A stretch of DNA of 64,000 nt, taken from the NCBI GenBank assembly GCA_027605045.1, contig JAQFWX010000006.1:248001-312000 (forward strand), written 5' to 3'. Of the stretch, positions 1-12,683 are shown piece by piece (positions within the stretch are counted from its first letter, which is position 1; every line of letters begins with the position of its first letter). The position numbers and the translations under genes are program-made. A model generated the notes under the pieces. That model was given only the letters and a program-made list of their open reading frames with translations. It searched no databases and was not told where the DNA came from. Source of the stretch: Phallus indusiatus. Lineage: Eukaryota; Basidiomycota; Agaricomycetes; Phallales; Phallaceae.

Positions 1-3000
1 CTGTTAATAGTGGCTGATGATGTTGTACTGAGTGTAGTGATTGGTATTGCGTGGTGTTAACACGGTGGTAACACTGTTTGGTCTCAACGGCGAGGGAGGA
101 TGAGCGGAACTAGCGCTTTGGAAGGCAGCTTTAGCACCCTACGCCGTTGAAAAGGCTATGGCTTCTTCAACTAGGCCGAACCCGTTGAACGTGGTGACCG
201 ACTTAACGATCGTTACTGTTCCCTAGTCAATTTCTCTCTGCTAGAAGATGACGCTCTGCCAGCTATGAACAGTAGTCATGATTGGAAGAAGAGATTTGAG
301 CGGTACAGAGGCTGGGTTGCCGCCAATTTGAGTGTATTTGTTGGGAATTTGCTTGAAGCCGGCGGTATGCTGGGAATATAGGGTGTTGTATTTATAACGT
401 TGGTATGGGGAAAATGATGAAAGAGATATAAGCGAGGTTTCTGGGCATCCAAGCAACAGAAACGGATTGTTACTTGTTGTTGCGGCACGTTCATACGCCC
501 GCCTGGGTCAACGCCTTTATGTGATCTACCGTGTTGCGCCACCGCGCGCAAGTTATCTTTTTAAGGTTACGATTGACAATAATAGATTGCCTAGTAAAAT
601 GTGAATTAACATTCTCGTGTATATAGACACAATTTCGTTTACCTCAGGATCGTCCCTTGAAAAGACGAATCAGCTTCATGATGGTAGCCGTTTTACATGT
701 CGTCACAAGGGAATTGGCCTGAGATTTCATAGGAAAGATGAAAAGAGCATTCAAAAGAATTTTGCAGCATAAGTTCGCGCTCATTCAGCAAATCTCTAAT
801 TCGCGTCTGTCCATGCATCATGTGCTTGTCTGATGTTAAGTATCTGCGTTATCGCATTAGCAATCTCTTTTTGTGTTACAATCGGCAAGGACAACTTACT
901 GATGAGAAAGTAAGGGACTCTAAGCGGAAGAGTCAGCGAAACAACGCATGCTTATAGAGTATGTATCATCAGATGAATGGGATGGGAAGAACAAGGAGGA
1001 ACCCAAGCCTAGCACTCAAACCGAAACACCATCGGACCAAGTCACCGGATTGAGAATAGTGCATAATTGTGTTGATATACAATCGCCCAAGCTCCGATAC
1101 GAAAACTTGTGAAGGTAGAAGCCCGGCGCGAGTAAAGATGAGGATGTGGTTTAGCAATCCATCAATGTTCACCAGGCAACGTGTAAAATGAATGATATGC
1201 GTGGCACATTATAGCGGGCGGACTTTTTACAACTCGCAAGACCCCATTGGTGCATAATCGAGAGGGGCCCCACTGTAGTATGGGGTAGAACACCGCGGTT
1301 GGTGATCGTGTCACTATGAATATGAAACCAGGTGCTCAGCTGCATTTTCTACCCTCTCGAGGACGCTAATTCTGCAGCTGAGGAAGGGAACCCTACGGTC
1401 GTTGCGTAGACCATCGTATGTTTCGCTGGCTAGGCCGAAACAGAACCATTGTGATTGAGATCATTGGTGTTCGCTTCTCAGTGTCCCATAGCTGCAGAAT
1501 GATGCTGGGCCAGCTATCGTAGAGACGTGGTCCCATCACAGAAGAATCTGAGTCATTGTTCGCTTGGAGCATGCGATGACGCTGGTGCTATCGCAGTAAA
1601 GCCTGAGAACGGTGGACACGATGGCCGTGGACGGAGTTTGGACGGAGTCGGACTGATGTGACCGGGAAACCCCATTGACCTGAGTAAACTCTTATTCAAT
1701 TTGTATTCCCTTCTATTCCTCGTGTTTGTTGTGAATCTGATTTTTCAGCAAATGGAAAAGGACCTCGAAATTTCGTTCGCAAGATATTGAAAGTTTCTAC
1801 GTTGGTTTCGAAACAACGCAATTTATCGCGCTCTTAACTCTGTGATTTCGTAGAAGACCATTTGGAGACGTGTCCTCTTGCGTAATTATATGTAAGAAAT
1901 CCCCCAAGAGGCCATACTTTTGCAAACTTCTCTAGGCGGCAATGATAATGTACAACAACCTCGTGCAAGTCATCTCAGGCGGTTGGGTCCGCTAGCGATA
2001 TCGATAAACCATCTTAGTTTGTTTACCCGAATCCCAGGTCTTCGACGCTCAAGCAACTTCTCATCCGCTCTTGTGCTTGTGATAATATCAATTTTTTTGG
2101 ATTTATTGATTTATTGCCAGCGCTGAGAGAGTACAAGGTTTGGCTGGTTTATGGCAACTCAAAGGATAAAGGTTTACCTGTGCGCGTTACCCTTTTTCTC
2201 GGCTTCCTTTCAAAAATAACAAATTTAATTACACAGAGCTTTTGAATCAAATACATCTTTTTTGAAAGATTCTCGTACTATCGAATTCCCAGTCGCGTGT
2301 GGAGTTTGAATGAACCTCAATCAGCTCTATTTTTACATCATCTTCACGCTCTTATTGTCTGGCTCCTCGAGGCTAATTCGAACGATGATACTCTTCGGCT
2401 TTTGGCTGGTCGGGGGGAATGTCAGCTGTGTCTAGTTCAGCTCGCGTTAGACTTGTATTTAAAATAACATCGAAAGAACGACGTGAGATGTTCAAGTTTT
2501 ATAATTCCATCTCTCGAAGGACAAACGTGTTACCTTCGTCGCGAAAACTAGAATGGGAGCTGCGTTATAAACTGGTCAATATTCCTCAAGTAAGCTAAAC
2601 GCAATGCATGCGGACCAGCATTCAAGAATCAACACACCTTTCGACATATATTGCTACTCTCCATGCGACTCCGGTACAGCGTGTCAGCGCCCATGTTGAG
2701 ATGAAGGTTCGGGATCTATGATAATGCGTACGTGGATGACTCCATTCTCACAACATCTTCCGCCAACACCGTATGTTGTTGACTTTCAACACCCTCCTTG
2801 TCCAGTCCGCTTACGAATGCATAATTTTCATTCAAGTTTAAAGTAACTTTTTGGTGATTCGCCGTCGGTGCCTATTAGTGCCTTGCCGAATTACACAGGT
2901 TCGGCGACCAGAACGTTTTCCCATCAGCACAACTGAAATTGACGTCTATTGGCTTTGAAATTAGATCAATAAAGACCAGATTAATAAGGCAATGCAACAT

Positions 3001-3130
3001 CAAAGTTAGAAGCATGAAATGAGGTTATAAAGGTTCATACCTTCTTTGTTTCCTTCCCATAGGTGAACCTGCACGAAATAACACTGTACGTAATGTCCTG
3101 TAGCGTATATTTCACTTCAATGCCTGATTT
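1..3130. other. No supportable gene (left edge)
   Basis: I see no conserved protein here. On the minus strand, about 1-450, one reading frame can be followed with Ser/Thr/Pro-rich composition but is broken by several in-frame stops, so it could be the remains of an exon running off the left edge; no family is recognised. The rest has only short unsupported frames. Confidence 0.4.
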
Positions 3131-3142
3131 TGTTAGACCTGA

Positions 3143-3669
3143 TGGACCAAGTTAATCCCTGGTGGCTCTCTGCCAGGGCTAGTCATCGACACGAACTTCC
3201 CACACCCGAGGGCCTGACAGTGCATCAGGAGGATTGCGAGTTATTCCAACAAGATCATGAGTTGTATCATCCGCGTGGTTATGTAGCCGAAAGCCTTGAC
3301 TATAGGCAGAAACGTCGTCGTTTGGATGCAGGTGATCATGGAATTGACCATACATCTGCAACTTGGAATCCGAGTTCGAACAGTTCAGCAGAACTTGTGC
3401 CAGTGAGTACTTCCATCCGATGTAGATTGTTACATTGTACAAATCGATTGTTTCAAAATCAGGGTGATGCTAATATGGAGGAAGATGACGCGATTCAGAG
3501 AGCGACGGATGAGCTAGTCTTGCCGCTTGTGCGCTTGAGCTCGCAGCCTTCAAACGACGAATCTGTCCGTCCTCTCACTGTTTGTCATATGGCATATTGT
3601 ACTCAAAAAATACTTAGAATTGTGCCTTGGCTGGCCGAAACAGCAATCTTCTCCCAAACACTGGCGTGA
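3143..3669 (+). CDS. Possible 5' exons of the NLR gene, or a separate small hypothetical gene
   Basis: An open frame runs from an ATG at 3143 to a stop at 3669. It is polar, rich in Gln, Asp and Arg, with a KRRR cluster that could act as a nuclear signal, and shows no domain I recognise. A good 60-nt intron (GTGAGT donor near 3403, acceptor before about 3463) lies inside it and keeps frame either way. It ends about 60 bases before the first C2-coding exon of the downstream NLR gene, so it may be that gene's 5' end. However, no phase-compatible junction stands out and no similar segment was found upstream of the paralogous gene on the minus strand. Treat it as unassigned. Confidence 0.3.
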
Positions 3670-3730
3670 AAGTTGTTTCTACCGACGGTATAAAAATATC
3701 TAGTAAGTCTATTAAAAATTTCTCGTTCAG

Positions 3731-6700
3731 AGACTCGGTTTATCTCATTCGGGAATCCTATGAATAAAGATGTTTGCCTCCTTAATCCTCCATTGAAAAA
3801 CAGTCCGAATTTCAAGAATCCGAATTTCGAGATAATGATCAAGTGTGGCATCAAAGACGATAGAAAGGCTCCAAACAGTGCAGATTGGAAAGGGAATGAA
3901 AATCGCATAATCTGGAACGAATCTTTTATTTTGTATGTTAGAGATTATAATCTTCTCAGGTTGTATATTTTACGTCGCAATTCAGTGTCAGAGATATTAT
4001 TGACGAGACTATCTTGACTTTTACTGTGCGGCGTACTAAACAATTGTTGAACGATATAACAGTTGGCACATGGAAATGCCAGGCCATTGATCTGTTGGAG
4101 ATGCAAAGCAATTTCGGTTAGTTATGTTACTACAAGCTTCGTCGTTGGTCAAGTATTTATGTTACTGTTGCAGGCTCATGCAGTTTAGATGTCTCTGGAG
4201 AATGTCAATTAACATTTAAAATCGAAAAGATATCTGGACTTGATGTTGTTTCTGAAGTGGTAGAACAAGCATCAGCAGGGTTGGGAAGCCTGCCGAATCT
4301 AGAAGTCCCAGCCAAGACTGCCAACTTTATTGATGATAATGAGGCAACCTGGACATCGTTCCTCGACACATTTCAAATTTTTATGAAAGTAATGGATAAT
4401 GTTTCAGAGGTAAGCTCGTTAGCTAGCACACACTTATTTTTCTCAGAAAGCTTTTTTAGATAAACATATATGCGCAAACAGTGTGGAATATTCTGTCTGT
4501 CATTCCGAAGGTAACCGCACTCTTTTTCTTCCAGGCATGCCGAGCTATATATATAATGATTTTGTAAGACTATTCTATCAAAAAAAGACCGCGACGACAA
4601 AATCAGACAGTTATGTGAAAAGCTGAAGGACATTTACGAATATATTACGGACGCGGAAAGGTTTTGCGGACTTACTACGTCCCAGTCTACAAACCAATAC
4701 ACGAACCGCTCTATGGCTCGCTGGTCCACAATGCTTTCTACGCTGGTTCAGCAAACCCTTGAATGCGCGCATTTTATCAAGGTGTACGGTACGGAAAGTA
4801 TAGGTTGTGTCCTTCTCAAGATCATGTAGTTGTGCAATTGATTCTGACGTTGAAATTTCAGCCAGAAACATAATCAAGGCGATCGGCGGAAGCGTGGATG
4901 CCAAGATTCAAGCTTTCAGCGACAAACTCGACCACCTCATGAAGGTGATGACGGATTCGGTCAGCCTTGAAGTGGGCATTATAACTCTTCGTGCATCTGG
5001 GGCAATCACTGGACTAAGTACGTGAATCGTCGAGATTACGTTATTAACGATCCATGACCTTGTTCCACAAGCTGAACTTACATTGCTCGGGGAACTGCCC
5101 TACGATTCTCGCGCCGGGTACTTCCCAGATAAAGAATGTTTAGCGGGGACTCGGCAAAGGCTAATCAAGGAGATATTCGAATGGGCCAATAACGACTCAT
5201 CGACACAAATACTTGTGCTTAGTGGACAAGCAGGAATAGGAAAGTCCGCAATAGCACACACCATCGCTAGAATGCTCAAAGAACAGAATCGACTTGGATC
5301 CATGTTCTGTTTCAGCCAAGGCTACGTTGGGCAGCGCAACCGTCTCTTTAGCACTATATCCCGCGACCTGGCTGACGGCGATATCATGTGGCAAAGCGGA
5401 TTAGTGAAGGTTATTAGCAAGAACTCAGCAGTTCGGAAGAAGGAGGATGCCAGAACGCAATTTAACGAGCTTATTATTAAGCCTTCCCAAAAAATGCCCA
5501 ATATTGGACCTGTAGTTATCGTTGTGGATGCGTTGGATGAAAGTGGAAACCGTGAAGAACGCAGGGAAATTGTGAAAATTCTCCTCGACGAATGGACCGG
5601 ACTTCCGAAGAATTATCGTATGATCGTTACTACTCGCCCGGAACAAGACATCGAGGGCCAATGCCAAAAATACAAGATTCCATGTAAACAGATGGGCGAT
5701 ATTGACATGGAGGAAACACGTCACGATATTGAAGCCTATGTCTCGAAGTGTCTAGATTCAATATCGTCAATTCTAGACAAGATTGACAAAGACTGGCGTA
5801 GTGTATTAGCAACACACGCGCAAGGTCTTTTTCAATGGGCTCAGACAGCTTGTCGGTTCATTGATACTGCCGTCACACGTCCACAAATCATAAGGGAGAA
5901 TTGGAAAACTTGTGTGGTACACTCTTCTTCATCACTATACGAACTATATCATGGGATTATTTCGAATCAACCAGAATCCCGGAATCCTAATTTTAAAGAA
6001 CAGTTCAAGACGGTCGTAGGTGCCATTGTAACTGCACAAGAACCTCTCTCAATCTGCGCGCTGCAAAATATATTTGAGGATATTGAAGATATCGGGTCGA
6101 TACTCAAACCGTTCGGCTCATTCTTTTCTGGCATTGATGGCTCGTCTGAGTCTACTCCAATACTACCACTTCACACCTCACTATTCGATTTTTTTATGGC
6201 CCAGAAAATCTCCGATAAAAAAAATCAACATATCGTCGAAAAAATCAATGAGTACTATATCGACACGTCAAATCAAAGCCGGATGACACTGGGTTGTCTC
6301 AAGGTGATGGATCGAATGCTCTGCTTCAATATTTGTCAACTGGAGACATCACACCTGCGAAATCGAGCGGTGGCCGATTTCGATATACGTGTCGAGAAAG
6401 CCATCCCGTTGCATCTGTCGTATTCGTGCCGTTTTTGGGGCACTCATCTTCAGTCGTCAGCTCATACCGAGAAACTCGTTAGTGCAATTCGGACATTAAT
6501 GGACGACAAACTATTGTATTATTTTGAAGCGCTCAGTTTGTTAAAAGCAGTTGATCGAGGGTGCATGGCAACGCGAAAAATAGCGGATTGGTGTCAAGTG
6601 GGTGATTCTTCGCTTGTCGCATGTATACATATAAATGGCTAAGCAAGACGGCAATAGGACACTGACGGTGACTTGGCTGCGGATGCAACGGATGCATGGA

Positions 6701-9121
6701 GGTTCGGAGCTGATTTTGGAGGCATAATAATGGAGAGTACTCCGCACCTTTATCTCTCCGCCCTTCCCTTTACTCCTTATGATTCATTTGTGTCCAGAAG
6801 GTATCTTGAAAGGTATTTCGGACTGTTCACGTTCGACATTGGTCAGCCTGTCAGTTCTTCACACACAACCGGTATTACGCAGAGAATTTCATTTCCTAGA
6901 GCTGCCTTTTCCCCGAGAGACACATATATCGCGTTTAGATCTGATAGCGGCGAATTTGTACTATGGAACTATATAACAGGGGAACACCTCGCTCGTTGGG
7001 AGATGTTTCAAATATTGTATATTCCCTTGATGGTGAATCAGTTTATTGTTGTTCTAGGAGTGGTGATATCCTAGTTTGGAATATGGAGACCAAGGAAACG
7101 AGGATAGAGACATATGAGGAGATAGTTGGTGTGGATAAGTGTCGTTATTGCACCATATCTGCGGACGGGCGATTTATGATCTGGGAGACACAAAATTACG
7201 CAGACGAGAACTCAGCCGAGGACGCATTACTCGTAATCGATCGAGCAAGTCGTCGGATGGTTAAACGCCTCGAAATGGAATACGAATTCTCCGCGATTTC
7301 TCCTAAAGGAGAATGGATTGATGTTTATTCCAGAGGCAGTGGTGGCGTGCACATATGGAATACTAGAAATCAAACGCAGCACTGTGTCATTCCCGGCTAT
7401 GCTTGGGGAAAACGTACACTTACTGACAGCTACATTGCATTGGAACAAGACGACTACCGCACAATAGGGATATGGGATTTACGGACAATCACTAAACTCA
7501 CTGAAATCCAACACGAGAAGCACATCTCAAGCTTTTGCCTTTCCCCTGACGATCAATATATCCTTGTTACCTCCGCCGGCATGTACTCGATTTGGAGCGT
7601 GCCTACAGGAGAATTAATCAGTCAATCCTATGAATATGATCACATCCGGTGTTTAGGGTTCTCACATGATTCCAAATCAATTGCATTGTGCATGGACATC
7701 GCCAGTACACTTCTCATTCGACAATGGCATAAATCTATAGAACCGGATCATCCGCGTGGCAACGAAGTTCAGCATGTGTACGATGTTTGGCTGCGGGGTT
7801 CATATCTCATTCTTCGGTATAAGACGATTCTCGACCAACGCTACCTCCAGATCTCGGATATCACGACAGTAAACTCGGTTATCTTTGAAGCCGAACTCGA
7901 AGGTGACCTCGGACTCGTCAGTGTTTCTCCTGATGAAGAAAACGTGCGTATTGCATACGGCAGTAGCCATGGACTCTGTCTTTGGGACGACAAAGAAGGC
8001 GAAATTATTGTAGATGGATCAGCTCGTTCAATCACCGCACTTGTGTGTTTGGACAGCTATCTTATCTCTGGGCACAAGAAAACCATTACAATATGGGATA
8101 GCTGTATCCGCAAATTGGTTCGCAGTCTAATAGTAGACTTACCATATGACGTAAAATCACTCCTCCCCGTGCGAGGTACCCGCTTTGCTGTCATATATTG
8201 CAATGGAGCGGAAGTTCGTGATTGCGAATCGGGTGCCAGAGTAGGAGAAACAACATTTACATTCCAATCGAAATCCCGTCATTCTATCTCTGCCAATGAG
8301 AGACATGTCATACGCATATCAAAGGACGGCGTCGACATATTGGATCTAACGGGAGCAAGAGTGGGTTCGATTCCATTCTCGGATCGTGTTTATGGGAGGA
8401 AGCTATCCTTCAATGGGAAGTATATGGCATGGATTGATAACGGCGAAGTTAAACTCTTCGACGTGGACACCGAAACCTTGCTCACTGGTCCATCTTTAAG
8501 TCGTCCTTGGGCTAAGCACATTTGGTTCTCCAATGACTCAACCTGTATTGTGATAGAGTCCAATGAGGATAGTCGGGGGAGCTCCGAGTACTTAGATATC
8601 TGGGACATACAATCCAAGAAAGTGGTCATCAAACCAATTCGATACCCCCTTTCAAAAAATGTACGAGCCCTAGTTTTAAGCAAAAGGGGTCTCGTACTTT
8701 TAATTGGATGGTTTGGGCAATGTTATGTCTGGGACTTAAATACGTATGAGATAATGTCTCCTCTATATAACGCTCCTCCATTGTTCACCACCGACGGTCC
8801 CGACATCAAGGGGTAAGTTCAGTATCACTCATATTCAATACGATACCACTGAAAGAGATACTCAGAACACCAGTTTCCAACAAGGAGACATTGGATTACG
8901 CATTAATGGTCTGGAAGAAGGCTTCACTTCACGCCTTTGTTATAATGGATAAAAACGGATGGGTTCTGGGTTTGCAGGGTGAGTTGTTGTTTTGGGTTCC
9001 CCCAAAGATGAGACAAGGGTTCTGGTTTTCATGCATGGCGCATACGCCATCTCGGAATGTTACAAAACTTAATTTCACAAACTTTGTTCATGGTTCTGAT
9101 TGGATAAAATGTAAATCATGA
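3731..9121 (+). CDS. C2-NACHT-WD40 NLR-like (STAND) receptor, copy 1, with a frameshift
   Basis: A fungal NLR-type signalling NTPase; relatives are linked to non-self recognition and heterokaryon incompatibility, with ligand unknown. Exons read in order give: a C2-like domain (about 3731-4118; conserved W-N-E-S-F and L-T-F-T-V-R-R), a helical linker found in fungal STAND proteins (about 4180-5020, including Y-A-Q-T-V-W-N-I-L-S), a NACHT domain from about 5074 with Walker A GQAGIGKS (5224-5247) and Walker B VVIVVDALDE (5512-5541), then WD40-like repeats (about 6657-8815). After a phase-2 intron (donor GTAAGT after 8813) comes a C-terminal exon ending at the stop 9119-9121. An intron with donor GTGGGT near 6595 and acceptor near 6656 joins NACHT to WD40. 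Relative to the minus-strand paralogue, about 15 codons are missing and the frame shifts at the GAGA at 7000-7003, so this copy may be a recent pseudogene. The 5' end is not resolved. Confidence 0.8.
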
Positions 9122-10236
9122 AACAGCTAAAATGTATGTGGGTTCGTATGAAAGAATGAATTTAATTTGTGTCAGTTACCAGAATTTTACTTTATGTACA
9201 CGTCTATGTCGAACACTCGAACTTGAAGCATATCATATAATATTTCGGCTCCAAATTTACGCTAAGGGCCTGAAAATATGAATATGAATTATAAAATTGA
9301 GCCTGAGAATCGATCGGGACATCGAGAACTTGAGTTTTACCACAATGTTCGGCATTCACCGAATGAGCACACATACACCAGTGTCAGCGCATGATACGCT
9401 ATGTGGTACGACGATGGCTGCACACAGGAAACACCCGAGTCTTCAAACGTGTGAGAGTGCTGTGATAATAGCGAACAACATGAAGTAAAAAAAGATATTT
9501 TGAAAATTTGAAGAAGATCCTATAACGCTGAAAGACGTTAGAAGAAAGAGTTCGGGCTAATGGGCCACTGAGGACAAAATCGTAAACATCATCGCTCTTT
9601 CATTCTCCATTCTCCAGGATTTCAACGTTATCGTTAGATGAAACGTCAAACCACACGTTTTGAATTTCCCTGGACATTGAATTGCTTCACGAAGGAGGTG
9701 GGCCTTCCGTTTCCCGCATGAGATTGTCGTAAGGCTAATTCTGTTGTTTTTAATTGCGTCCGTGAACCCAAGGCTTACCCCGATTACTGTTGTTCCTGCG
9801 TCCTAATTCGGAACGGCCCATGGATCGAGCCTTTGTTACTTTATTGAAACAATGGTCCACTGGCTATCATGTCTGGCGGACACAGGAATGCAAAGTAGTA
9901 TGGACATGCCTCACTTACCTTACAATATATAAACTAGAACTCTGAACATTTTATGAACATCAGCTCATTCCCCAGCTTTCACTTCCACCCCAGATTGTTG
10001 ATTCGACGTGGAGCCCGAATCAAAATGCAAGGATCCGGATGGCAACACCTGTGCTGGAAACCGGTTTCATGGTAACATCCCAATATAAAAAACAACTACC
10101 TTGTCTAACACAAATTCATGGGGAGAATCGACTAGTTGTACAGCTAATTTGTTTTGGGAACTGACCGTTCCTGCCCCGAATCGCTGAACCGAGTTGGAAG
10201 GGTTTTCGAAGGTTCACGAATGCGAACGAGCCGTGG
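9122..10236. other. Intergenic, no gene seen
   Basis: Downstream of NLR copy 1. Only short frames without codon structure or family resemblance. A weak extension of the neighbouring inverted repeat can be followed down to about 10177. Confidence 0.4.
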
Positions 10237-10555
10237 ATGAATGCAGGGGGATTGGGATCAAGGGGATCAAGGATTCTCCCTCTGCTATTGAAGAGGCATC
10301 AATATCATGCATCTAATTATCAAACAGAAGAGCGTTACAACTTTGCTTTTCCTGGGAGCTTGCATCCGGTCAAAATACTTGCTCATTCCATGAGCAGCTG
10401 TTACAGATGGATCACCCAAACCACTAACAGTTAAGTTGGTGGTTGGGTGCCCTAGTCGGGGCGGAGGTTTGGCGATTGGGTCGCGGGGGATTGGCCCATT
10501 GACTCGGGGATTGCTAGCTCTGTACATGTTGTGTTACGACGACAACGTTTTCTCA
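10237..10555 (+). repeat. Inverted repeat, left arm
   Basis: The reverse complement of this segment recurs at 11032-11340 with only a handful of substitutions over about 285 nt (core 10271-10555) and a few small indels near the outer end. A more diverged continuation outward to about 10177 pairs with the segment up to about 11405. The 476-bp spacer between the arms is not repeated. No transposase frame, obvious target-site duplication or terminal signature was recognised, so its class (fold-back element, nested MITE-like copies, or a local inverted duplication) is open. Confidence 0.9.
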
Positions 10556-11031
10556 AATGGGAGCTGGGATGACGTTTGGGAGCATGGCCCGGGGTCACTA
10601 CTGTCCGGACAGATAGCATAAGCTATTTTGTGTGGATATTATCGCCATGAAGAGCGTTTGATGTATTGTAGGTTTTGAAATATCCTCTCTTGCCTTTTCT
10701 AAAACCGTCGTCGTTAATTTTAGCGGATGCATGATGGATATGTCACGAGGGTCACGCGTACTTTGACGCGCACTCGAGGACGCCATCGGATGTCTTGGAC
10801 GGATGGGTTGGACCAAGTCTCTATCAATTCCTTACACCCGTGTCCAAGTGGAAACTGAATTATTTATTGTTACGAAGATGGGACAACGCGCTAACCTCGT
10901 CTCCTTCATACTTTTACGTGGTCGCGTGCAAACCGTCTGCATCGCTCCATTTCACCCAGTTTCTCGAGCTTTTGCTACCCAGACATTCTGAAACGCGTAC
11001 CACACTCTCACCCGTTTTCCTAAATCCTGTC

Positions 11032-11340
11032 TGAGAAAACATTGTCGTTCATAACGCAACATGTACAGAGCCAGCAACCCCCGAGTCAATGGGCCAATCC
11101 CCCGCGACCCAATCGCCAAACCTCCGCCCCGACTAGGGCACCCAACCACCAACTTAACTGTTAGTGGTTTGGGTGATCCATCTGTAACAGCTGCTCATGG
11201 AATGAGCAAGTATTTTGACCGGATGCAAGCTCCCAGGAAAAGCAAAGTTGTAACGCTCTTCTGTTTAATAATCAGATGCATGATATTAATGCTCTTCAAT
11301 AGCAGAGGGAGAATCCTTTACCTCATTTCCCCTGCATTCA
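11032..11340 (-). repeat. Inverted repeat, right arm
   Basis: Partner of the left arm at 10237-10555 in opposite orientation. An ATG-started frame of 202 codons (11061-11669, +) runs through this arm and past it. Its first 76 or so residues also occur on the minus strand of the left arm, simply because the DNA is duplicated. The frame has no recognisable domain and is not called as a gene. Confidence 0.9.
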
Positions 11341-11405
11341 ATCAACGTCACATACGCATTAGTGGCAAACATGAGCCCTCGAAAGACCTTTTAACTCGGT
11401 TCACC

Positions 11406-12098
11406 ACCATCATCTGGCTTTCATTAAGTACTCGAGCAGTACCGAAACCCTGCCCACTTTATTACAGCCGTAGTGTGGGGAATGCGTTTCTTCACATTTA
11501 CACCTCCCCGACGAAAGTCGGATTCACACGAACCCACATTCGTAGTATCATACCGATTCATACGGTGGCCACACTGCGACTTCTGCCAGGCGAACCACGA
11601 TACAATGTTAAAAATCAGCAATTGGATGCCCTTTCAAATTCATCATCCGCGCAGAAAGTACAGGCATGAGGAACCACGATTCTTTTTCTGAATTAGAAAC
11701 ATTCATATTGTACGATGAGGTTACATAACCTAGCCAGAACTCTCAAACTCCTAATACATTATTTAACCATTCGTAATTTTTTTATTTTAATTAACGATTT
11801 CAAAATTGACAATTTGTTGGACTTGTTGCATCTTAATGAAACCTGTGTTGTAACTTAGAAACTGCTGCTAATGTGAACGTGTTCTGTTAGCTCCCTTGCT
11901 CACGAACGAAGTGAGTGATGGAGGTTACATGATCACAGTAGGCGGAGGCAGCCAGAAGATCTTGGAGAATGTGACTACGCGACGGTCACAGCCAACGAGA
12001 AAAAGATTATACAAAGATTATACAGATTAACGATTATGGATTTCCAATAGATAACAACGTGTATGCAACGAGTAACAAAAAAAATTCAAAAAACGAGC
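11406..12098. other. Intergenic, no gene seen
   Basis: AT-rich from about 11690. It contains the tail of the 202-codon frame noted in the right repeat arm and otherwise nothing supportable. Confidence 0.35.
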
Positions 12099-12683
12099 CT
12101 AGCTCGTTGGATCATACCATTCCCACAATCTTAATACAGACCAATCAACATAATTCCACCACCCGGGGTATTGCGCAAACGCGCGAACAAGAATTCGATC
12201 CCCTCCAGATATATGGCTCCAGATTTCATGATCAGGACCGAACTCAGCTCCTTCGTATATACGGAATTGAGAGCTGGTTTGACGATTATGGTGGGATATC
12301 CACGAAAGAAGACGGTACTCGGTTGCATCGCTAGTATCTTCCCTCCTTATCTTCTTAACCTGAAGATCACCGTCCTCCTCACCACGTTCAACCAAGGAGA
12401 TCTCAAACCAAGTCCAATTTCCACGACTCGGATCGCTGCAAAAGCCCTGGTCATGTGAGTTCGTCGTGAGGCGCATTTTGGCCAAGCGAGACACCATTCT
12501 TTCAGACACAGGATCAGATAACAAACAAGCTTGCGAGTTTGGACTTGAGGCCATCGAACGAACGACGAAATTCTTCGTCGACACCCGTGTGTACATGGAT
12601 AAAAGTACACAATCGGCCAATCTCATAATGAGAATGACGAGTTCCGTTGGCAAACCTGGTCTCGTACTCGTTCCGTTTTGCAA
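12099..12683 (-). CDS. Intronless F-box-like / hypothetical Agaricomycete protein
   Basis: A single uninterrupted frame of 194 codons. The N-terminus has an F-box-like start, G-L-P-T-E-L-V-I-L-I-M-R-L-A-D (residues about 9-23). The middle carries the motif N-S-H-D-Q-G-F-C-S-D-P-S-R-G-N-W-T-W-F-E (about residues 75-94), and the C-terminus carries G-G-D-R-I-L-V-R-A-F-A-Q-Y-P-G-W-W-N-Y-V. From memory this combination is typical of a lineage-expanded family of small basidiomycete proteins without known function; I cannot confirm it by search. If the F-box is real it would bind Skp1 in an SCF ubiquitin ligase. It lies between the inverted repeat and the 3' end of NLR copy 2. Confidence 0.7.
   Translation of the reverse strand: MQNGTSTRPGLPTELVILIMRLADCVLLSMYTRVSTKNFVVRSMASSPNSQACLLSDPVSERMVSRLAKMRLTTNSHDQGFCSDPSRGNWTWFEISLVERGEEDGDLQVKKIRREDTSDATEYRLLSWISHHNRQTSSQFRIYEGAEFGPDHEIWSHISGGDRILVRAFAQYPGWWNYVDWSVLRLWEWYDPTS

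Noticed and set aside
11061..11669. 202-codon open frame starting in the right repeat arm
   Set aside because: No domain or codon signature; the duplicated part is explained by the inverted repeat itself.
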